Positions 57,322-64,000 of a stretch of DNA of 64,000 bases are shown here, in pieces; position 1 is the stretch's first letter, and each line of letters opens with the position of its first letter. The notes under the pieces are model-generated. The model ran no database searches and was not told the origin of the DNA. It saw only the letters and a program-made list of their open reading frames with translations. Origin of the DNA: Mactra quadrangularis (taxonomy: Eukaryota > Mollusca > Bivalvia > Venerida > Mactridae); the NCBI GenBank assembly GCA_025267735.1, contig CM046299.1:35292887-35356886 (forward strand), in the 5' to 3' direction. The translations under genes and the position numbers were made by a program.

Positions 57322-60300
57322 GTAATTGACTATTATAATGTCTGATAATACAAAATGATAGGCTACTGTTGTTTTTAGTTCATCAATTTCATGTTTTTGG
57401 AAAATGTACACTTTTCATAATTAATTTATATAACAAGTTGCCCGGTTGGACGACCGGCTATATTATTTACTTGCCCGAACCAAAGGTTTTATAAGCAGTA
57501 ACTAGTTGCCCGAATTGTCAGGGGCAATCCGATGACCTTCAACATTTATTTTTGTTACTGTATTATATCAAACAGACCAAACATTAATTTTGTTTAGTTG
57601 TTATGCCTCTTGCATCGGTACAATGTAGGAAGTATTTAGTGACTGTCCAGTCTTCTATTAAAGTTTGTTCAATTTCACTAAATTTCTAATGTGTTGCTTG
57701 AAAGACTTATACTACACTACTTCACTGGGATGCTGGTAACAATTGGGCCCAGCCAGGAGTCTGAGTTGTTTTTTAATTGTTTGTATCTTTTGCCATGGGA
57801 GGAGTGGTATTTATTGCTCTTCTGAATTTTGGTTTTAAATGTGTCATATTGTATTTAAATTTGTTTATAGAATATGTAAAAAATCCCTGGGATTACAAGT
57901 AAAGATTTCAATTAACCAAACAGGCTACTAACCAAAGGGGCAAAACACTATTGTTGGGGAAGGGGCCTCAGCCTTTTTCTTGGGAAAAATTCGCGTGGTT
58001 TTCACTTATTTGGGGAAAATGAATTCACTTCATTGTCAGTAAAAAAGGAATAAATTTATTGAATGATGGGTTTTACATAATCAATAAGATAATCAAGAAA
58101 AAAAATTGGCAAAATAAACACTAATACTGTTTTCAAATTAAAAAAAATCAACTTTTGTCCCTGGCCTTTCAGGCCTATGTAGATTCATATGGGAATGGGG
58201 ACTTTTAAGACCAAACTGGGGTAGAAAAAGGGGTTAGTTTCGTTTATGTAAACAGCCTTTTTTTGGCTTCTTCCAAGAATAGTGAGAGATGAAAAACTTG
58301 ACTTGATCATGATGGTTTGATTCTACCTATATTGGATAGGTACATTAGTATATAAATCCACTCCATACAACCTACACTCTCTCAAGAAATAGTAGGCATT
58401 GTCAACATTCAATGTGACTTAAACCAGTTAGGATATTCTTGTATTATACAGTAGATTCATATTCAAATTATGTGACATAAACCCATACTGATATTTAGTA
58501 CTATGAATGTGTTATAGATGTTAATAATACAAATTTATAATGTATACTATTATTTATTTCAGTTTCAATTAAATACTGGATTACAAACATCAAGTCAATC
58601 AACACCAACACAACAAACCTTACAACAATTTACATTAGGTAATTTACCTTTAGCAGCCAGTATGCAACAAGGAGGTTTTATTTTACAAAATGCATTTGCT
58701 ACACAACCTGCTACTGCTGTGGTAAGTTGGAATTAACTTTTTTTATAAATAATGATACTTGTAGCCACACGGTTAACTCAAGTTGGTATCATGAAATCTA
58801 CTAATCAAGGAGTCATGGGTTCGATTTCTGGGCATGCATACTTTCCTGGAGCTTGGTCATGAAATTATTTCTACAGCTATTCTCCCTCCTACCAATGATT
58901 CTTAATTATGTGTGGCAGTTGCCAGTAACTGTAGAAAGTATGTGTCTAGTGGCTGGTTAACAGTTAAATCCAGAGATTTAGCCAAGATTTAGCCTTTCAG
59001 TGTGTAGGTTGACTGACGGCAGTTATATGACCTATACAATGCAGACCTTTTTTTCCTTATATAACAGGGGCCGTTAACAGGCGCCTTCCCCTCTTGAAAT
59101 TTCTTTAAAATCATGCAGTTTTCCCCAAATTTAGAGTTTACCTTGGATATTTTGTTCCCCTTTCAATGAAATTGCGATAAAATTTCCCCAAATGTTCTAT
59201 ACATAAAAAGGCCCCAGGCCCCTTCCCCAAGTACTGAAAAAAAGCTCTGCAATGTGTTTCTACGTTGTTAAACCCAAAAACGAAACAAAAAGAGAATAAT
59301 ACATGTACTTGTAATACTTTTTTTAGTTTCACTTTTATCCATGCATCAAGTAAAGCTTTAGAATAAATTCTCTGACCCAAAAAATCTTGGACACAGATTG
59401 TTCAAATTATACAATATGGCTAAGTATTGACCATACCCATGGGCCAGCCTGGAATAATTCTTATTGTTTTAGGGGTCTAAGGGTGAAAGGTCAAGGTCAT
59501 TAAGATTCAAATTGAAAACTTTTTCTACATAATAATCTGGATGATTTGAATAAGGTCTTGAAATATGTTCAGATTGCACATAGATGAAGGATGTTCCTTG
59601 TTGGTTTTGTCATCCAGGAGGTGAATGCCTCAATGATAATAGTTCTGATTGAATTAAAATTTTTAACAGAAAAAGATAATAACTTGACAAACTTGTATCT
59701 TGATACGCCAAACATATACATTGATAAATTATTGCGCAAAGATGATCTCATGAGGATATTATTCCTGACCAATCAGAGATCTCTTTTGCTTAGTACCTAC
59801 AATTATAACAATATTGTGAAATCAGTATGGTGTTCATTCATGAGTGAGTTTTTCAGCACTTGCCTTTAATTCTGTTTAAAGTGCCTCCTTTTTAGCAGAT
59901 TTATTGCTTTCAAAATAACATATTACTACAGTACTAAGTTTACTAAAAGTTTATTTTTTATATAAAAGTTTCTCTATGTATTATTATAATTTATAAAATC
60001 TCTTGTATTTACAGATACCAGCTGTATCAAGTCAATTACAAGGTAATATACAATTAACAACAGCTGATTTACAAACGTTACAACAACAAATACAATTACA
60101 GATCCAACAACAACAACAATTACAGCAATTACAACAACAACAATTACAACAGTTACAACAACAACAACCTGTATCTCAGGCTGCAGTAACAGCATTACAG
60201 AATCTACAACAACAGGTATCAACTGTTATGTTTTTACTTGTATCTTATAGTAGAGTTCTTGTTATTTAAATACTGAATTGGTTATTGTTCTTGAGTTCTG

Positions 60301-63169
60301 AGAAGGATGATAAGGTGGCAATTAAATACAATGTGCATCAGTGGAATGTAGAATTGATGCTTTCAGGATTTTTCCTGGTACCTTCTTTTGGTACCTGACT
60401 AAGATACTGGAAATATAAAATTTCAAACAATTGAATTTGCCCCTGAGAATTTCATCTATACATACATTTTAAGTAAGATCTAAGGGAATATAGATGCTAG
60501 GATGCAGCCCTTTGCTATTTTACTTCAGAATATATTCATAACTTAAATTACGAGTAGTAACCTTATGAATAGTCATGACTGTGCTAATGCCATGTTTAAT
60601 GGTTTTATTGCTTTAACATTACATGAGATGATAAGAAAAGCTGTAATTGTGTGACATATAGAAAACTGTGTGCACTCTCCTCTTAAAAAGTAAAAACCTT
60701 GTTTATGGAATGTCAGATCATCTGAATGTCACTTGATCTCTTAAACAATCTTGTGTCCTGAATGTTTTGCTAATCAGAGCCTTGCATACTCATTTATGAA
60801 AGTGAGGACAGTAGCTATTTCTACTTTATTTTAAATGTGACTTTAATTTGCAGTTAGTGTTAAAATGTTTGATTATGATGTTATCTAAACACCATGTCAT
60901 ATTTTAAATACTTCATGAAATTAAGACCCTGACCCACATTAGCATGAAGATTTATTCATGGTATGTTTTCTTCGAAAGTCTTATTAGGAAAAGCATTTAG
61001 TTAAAATGAATGGTTTTAAATTTATATAATTTATATGCAGTACTAAGAAAATGTTGTTAGCATGTTAAAGCCTTATGTTATACTGAAAAAAGCTATAACA
61101 TTTATTTATGATTGTAGGCTGTAGCCCAGGCTCAGGCTCAGAGTCAAGCACAAGGAGTATCAACTATACAGACTGCACAAATACCTACTGTAGCTGGTAT
61201 GCAACAAATATTGTTAGTTAATCCATCACAACTTACTGCACTACAACCACAGTTAATGTTACAACCTACTGCTGGAGTGGTAAGTTTAATATCTACTTTG
61301 TTTTATCATTTTTCATGGTTATATATATTTACTAAATGCAGGGCTTTTCAGGGGGTTTTGGGAAAAAGGCCCCTGCCTAAATTGGGAATTTTTAACGCTG
61401 TAAATAGTCCGATTTTGGGGAAAATATCGACAAATCAAACCAATTTGGAAATTTCATCATTTATTTTTCTGCATTAAATCTTTATATGTTTTGCTTTGGT
61501 GTCTCTGAAAGTGTTGCAGTGCTCTTAAAGAGTTTGTTCTGACAGTTCAGTGAAGCATTTAGTGCAAATTCTCATGTATTTATTATTTTTTGCATGAAAT
61601 CTCGTGGTTTCTTTAGTAAAGGCAAAAGACATCCTGTTCAAAGGGAATTATTTGATAAGACTGGGAATTTTTTTCTTGACATTGGGAAAAATGGTCCTTT
61701 TTTGGCATTGGGAACGGGGCCGATATTCGGCCCCGTGAGATAGACTGAAAAAGCCCTGAAATGAGAGTGTTATAGATGTATATAGCTTATTGTACCTGCA
61801 AACTTATCCTTAGTATAAACATGATTATTTGTAGTATTATAGAAATTAAAGAAAGAAAAAATTACCACAATTAGCTAAACCCAATCCTCCAAAGTATCTA
61901 AAAAATCCAATGATTGAAGTTACAATCTGACAATATTAAACTTAGCTTGACTTTTATGCATGAATATATAATATTATTTTACTTAAACCACAGTCTATTT
62001 GTTTACTTTATCGATATATTGCAAATGATAGGAAGTTTTCATTTCTATATTTCCAGGGAGGATTTATTTTACCCAGTTTAGCTACAGCAGCAATACCTGC
62101 ATCACTTACACAACCTGTTACACCAATCAAACTGACATCTATAGCATCATTATCATCAACAGCTGTAACACCAAATCAACTTACCATATCTACAGCTTCA
62201 CAACAATCAACAGGGGAGAGAATCAGTAAACATGATACTGGTGGAAATACTGAAATGTCATCAGAGTTGTCTCCTACTGGAATACCTTCATTACTTGCAC
62301 CAGTAAGATTCTAGATTTGTTTCTTATCTAAAATTGTTCAGAGAATTCTGTCATTATACAAACATATATTTTTATTACAGCCCAACCTCTCTTGAGCAAC
62401 AGCAACTGGGAGGGACTAAAGTATGTTGCTGTTAAGAGGTTGTTGCTCTACAGAGATTAAATACAATAAAAAGTATACCTAAGGGAAATATCAAAAGCTG
62501 TTGTTTTGCAGAGTTTTTGCTCTGTAGAGTGCAGCATTGCAAAGGTTATACTGTAACTCAAGAATTCCATTGTCTGTTTGTACAAATGTACTTTATTTAT
62601 CGTTCAACATTTTATGATGAACACTTTGGAGGTCACATTTATGCTTCAATATTAAACATACCTGGTTAGTACATGTAGCTTCATTTTGATGAAATTCTTT
62701 CATGAGGTTTATGATAGGTCATAATAATTGAACAAAAGCTATGTCACTAGTCAAATAGCAGAAAACTTTGTGAGTATGTAGATGGCTCATTTATTCTCAG
62801 ATTTTATGAAACTTGACTAGTTGAATTGTATTATTAATATATCAGATAAGTTTGATGATGCATCTCTATGGGTAACATTTTATAAACTTGATCCTTCTAG
62901 CTCAGTAATTGGGAACAAGGAAGTGGACTCGAAAGTGATAAATCTAAGTTGTGAGACCTTGTTTCACAATCTAGCTTAAATAAGTTAGTGTAAAATTACT
63001 TGAAAATTGTATATATTCATTAATTGTGTTCTTCTTCATTATATGTGTATATAACTTGCAGTTTTAAGCAACCATTTACATGCTGTTACTATATTTTAGG
63101 AGGAAAATATTGATCTGGAAGAATTAGAACAATTTGCAAAATCTTTTAAAAGAAGGAGAATAGAACTTG
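57278..63169 (+). CDS. POU2F1: POU2F-type (Oct-1/Oct-2) transcription factor, internal exons, 3' end outside the window
   Basis: Six exons on the + strand join in phase: 57278-57321, 58563-58721, 60015-60215, 61118-61279, 62057-62302 and 63100-63169. From the ATG at 57286 they give about 291 residues: a short acidic start (MKEDDGTENKIQ), a long Q-rich region (LQQLQQQQLQQL, AQAQAQSQAQ) with GGFIL motifs, an S/T/P-rich linker, and then EENIDLEELEQFAKSFKRRR and IELG. That final block is the start of the POU-specific domain, matching DLEELEQFAKxFKQRRIKLG of Oct-1/Oct-2. The POU-specific and homeodomain exons lie beyond 64000. The family binds the octamer ATGCAAAT in the nucleus. An upstream coding exon probably exists, since the 57278 exon is open through its acceptor and its PNMK... 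lines up with an internal part of vertebrate Oct-1. Whether it is a single ancestral POU2F or a POU2F1/2/3 paralogue cannot be told. Confidence 0.88.
57945..58215 (+). repeat. diverged MITE-like segment (POU2F intron)
   Basis: It contains GGGGAAGGGGCCTCAGCCTT and GGGAAAAATTCGCG, resembling the left part of the 208/402-bp CAG/CTG MITE families, but the ends cannot be placed. Confidence 0.4.
58563..58721 (+). CDS. POU2F1: POU2F exon b
   Basis: 159 nt, 53 codons, acceptor TTTCAG, donor GTAAGT. It encodes FQLNTGLQTSSQSTPTQQ and ends FILQNAFATQPATAV. Phase 0 on both sides. Confidence 0.85.
58763..59290 (+). mobile_element. tRNA-derived SINE, copy D, interrupted by a MITE
   Basis: It is collinear with the other SINE copies: B-box region GGGTTCGATTTC, GGTTAACAGTTAAATCCAGA, then GTTATATGACCTATACAATG. 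The 208-bp MITE intervenes at 59042, after which the SINE resumes with TGTTTCTACGTTGTTAAACC and an A-rich tail. The head is more diverged than in copy C. Confidence 0.85.
59042..59249. mobile_element. 208-bp MITE, copy 3, inside SINE copy D
   Basis: Inverted relative to copies 1 and 2, starting CAGACCTTTTTTTCC and ending AAAAAAAGCTCTG. The 5-bp duplication CAATG (59037-59041 and 59250-59254) is perfect, and the uninterrupted SINE sequence at 3461 confirms the empty site. Confidence 0.92.
60015..60215 (+). CDS. POU2F1: POU2F exon c, glutamine-rich
   Basis: 201 nt, 67 codons, acceptor TTTACAG, donor GTATCA. It encodes IPAVSSQLQGNIQL, a Q/L heptad-like run and ends ALQNLQQQ. Corresponds to the Q-rich activation domain of Oct-1. 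The CAA repeats give an unrelated antisense ORF that is not a gene. Confidence 0.88.
61118..61279 (+). CDS. POU2F1: POU2F exon d
   Basis: 162 nt, 54 codons, acceptor ATTGTAG, donor GTAAGT. It encodes AVAQAQAQSQAQGVS and ends LQPQLMLQPTAGV. Phase 0 on both sides. A 420-bp MITE begins 60 bases after the donor. Confidence 0.85.
61339..61758. mobile_element. 420-bp MITE, CAG/CTG ends with 5-bp duplication (POU2F intron)
   Basis: The ends CAGGGCTTTTCAGGGG and CTGAAAAAGCCCTG are inverted. The duplication AAATG flanks it (61334-61338 and 61759-61763). It is collinear with 53925-54326. No ORF of note. Confidence 0.9.
62057..62302 (+). CDS. POU2F1: POU2F exon e
   Basis: 246 nt, 82 codons, acceptor TTTCCAG, donor GTAAGA. 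It encodes GGFILPSLATAAIPASLTQP, an S/T-rich segment and ends PTGIPSLLAP, the linker before the POU domain. Confidence 0.87.
62880..62985 (+). repeat. dispersed repeat pair, copy 2
   Basis: Collinear with 49796-49906, sharing CTAGCTCAGTA, ACAAGGAAG, AAATCTAAGTTGTGA and CTTGTTTCAC. It lies in the intron before the POU exon. Confidence 0.6.
63100..63169 (+). CDS. POU2F1: POU2F exon f: start of POU-specific domain
   Basis: 70 nt, acceptor TATTTTAG, donor G|GTAGGT in phase 1. It encodes EENIDLEELEQFAKSFKRRR and IEL plus the first base of a glycine. This is the diagnostic block of the gene. An alternative donor 5 bases downstream would insert non-conserved residues and was not chosen. Confidence 0.9.
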
Positions 63170-64000
63170 GTAGGTAAATGAAATAATGTCTGTAAATGTA
63201 TTATAATAGCCATGATAAGAATGATTTATTGATATATTAGACTATGTGGCAATTCAAAACCATATACTTAATAAAAATGCAGTAATTTAAATAAATATAA
63301 AAAATGCAAAAGACATTTGACAGTTTTATCTATTCTGGTAAATATATCAACAAGCAATCACAGAAACATAAGACTTGTTTTGGTAGGCCAGGTATTTACA
63401 TTGTTGTTTATTTTACATTGTTGGAAATCCTGGATGTATTGCCATACTTAGAACATAGATTTAGCAGGTCAATTCTAGTATGGTTCTGTTTTCTGGACAA
63501 AATAACCAACAAATCATTACTTCATTCAATAAGCATAACAAAGCCCAGTCTAGTATTGGATTTTGATGGATACAATCAGTCACTGATGTTTATAAATGGA
63601 TTGGTAACTTCCTTAATTTAAAACAACTGTATTATTGTAATGGTCATATTAGTTGTTGAGGTTATCACAAATGGTGATCATAGAGATAATATTTTAAGAT
63701 ATATAATACCCCCTCCCCCCCAAAAAAAAAAAAATTGGAAGGGGGTGTTTAGAAACTTTTGAGTAGTCAGCTTGTCGGTCGGTATGTAGCTTTAACTTGT
63801 CTGCTCAATTTCTCTCCTATTCTACGGATTTGATTCAAACTTCAAATAATGTACCAGATATCGGGCAGACACGTGTACATTTTGTATATCCTATTTTGGT
63901 TACGGCCCATTGATTTTTCCCCGAATTATGGCCCTTTGATGAAAAATCTTGTCCCCTCATTTTCTCAGCTCCCATTTTCTCTAAAACACCCGTGGGAGTA
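63170..64000 (+). other. POU2F1: POU2F intron running off the window
   Basis: No exon was found after the POU-domain exon f. The ORF at 63304-63621 has no recognisable domain and no splice context. From about 63700 a C-run/A-run and GTCGGTCGGTATG sequence resembles the dispersed repeat type at 45640. Confidence 0.5.

Noticed and set aside
59591..59869. 92-codon ORF between POU2F exons b and c
   Set aside because: It is not bounded by usable splice sites in phase, and exons b and c join directly in phase 0; probably repeat-derived or chance.
59974..60222. 82-codon minus ORF rich in valine
   Set aside because: It is the antisense of the CAA-repeat POU2F exon c; a poly-V product is the expected artefact.
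63304..63621. 105-codon ORF after the POU exon
   Set aside because: No acceptor/donor pair in phase and no similarity to the expected POU-specific continuation (FTQGDVG-type); intronic.

Overview
The window is eukaryotic, AT-rich and intron-rich. It carries two recognisable transcription-factor genes set head to head in a background crowded with transposable-element debris. The gene content, tRNA-derived SINEs with a CA/A-rich tail, CR1-like LINE pieces and many short inverted-repeat elements fit a lophotrochozoan, most likely a bivalve mollusc. The species assignment is an inference.

Left part (1 to about 19.3 kb): no coding region was found. Positions 1 to about 9.3 kb are T/G-rich on the + strand and may be the 3' UTR or downstream flank of a + strand gene outside the window (candidate AATAAA at 9243). 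From about 10.5 to 19.3 kb the bias reverses, as expected if the minus-strand gene has a long 3' UTR. Both halves carry fold-back elements, TIR elements and SINEs.

Middle (19325 to 38245): a complete minus-strand gene of nine coding exons was assembled by matching splice sites and reading phase. It encodes about 2309 residues: a short N-terminus, a bHLH domain, a second amphipathic helix, and a roughly 2180-residue low-complexity tail rich in S, N, Q and T. Domain order, length and basic-region residues identify it as the USF3 (upstream transcription factor family member 3) orthologue. A CRE (TGACGTCA) and a YY1-type GCCGCCAT site lie just upstream of its start codon. Its introns hold a 1.46-kb element with about 350-bp palindromic terminal repeats and a 9-bp target duplication, a 2.25-kb element with a 6-bp duplication, and 208-bp MITEs with 5-bp duplications.

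Right part (38.2 to 64 kb): an intergenic or 5'-intronic stretch with an old LINE 3' end, a nested pair of CR1-like LINEs, SINEs and several TIR elements. From 57.3 kb to the end come six consecutive + strand exons of a POU2F (Oct-1/Oct-2 type) gene. These give the Q-rich activation region and the first residues of the POU-specific domain, and the gene continues past the window. Both genes encode nuclear DNA-binding regulators with Q/S-rich tails, but nothing seen here shows that they act together.

No bacterial-type features (operons, CRISPR, rRNA) and no bona fide tRNA genes were seen. The most distinctive material is the set of non-autonomous DNA transposon families with well-defined ends and target-site duplications.
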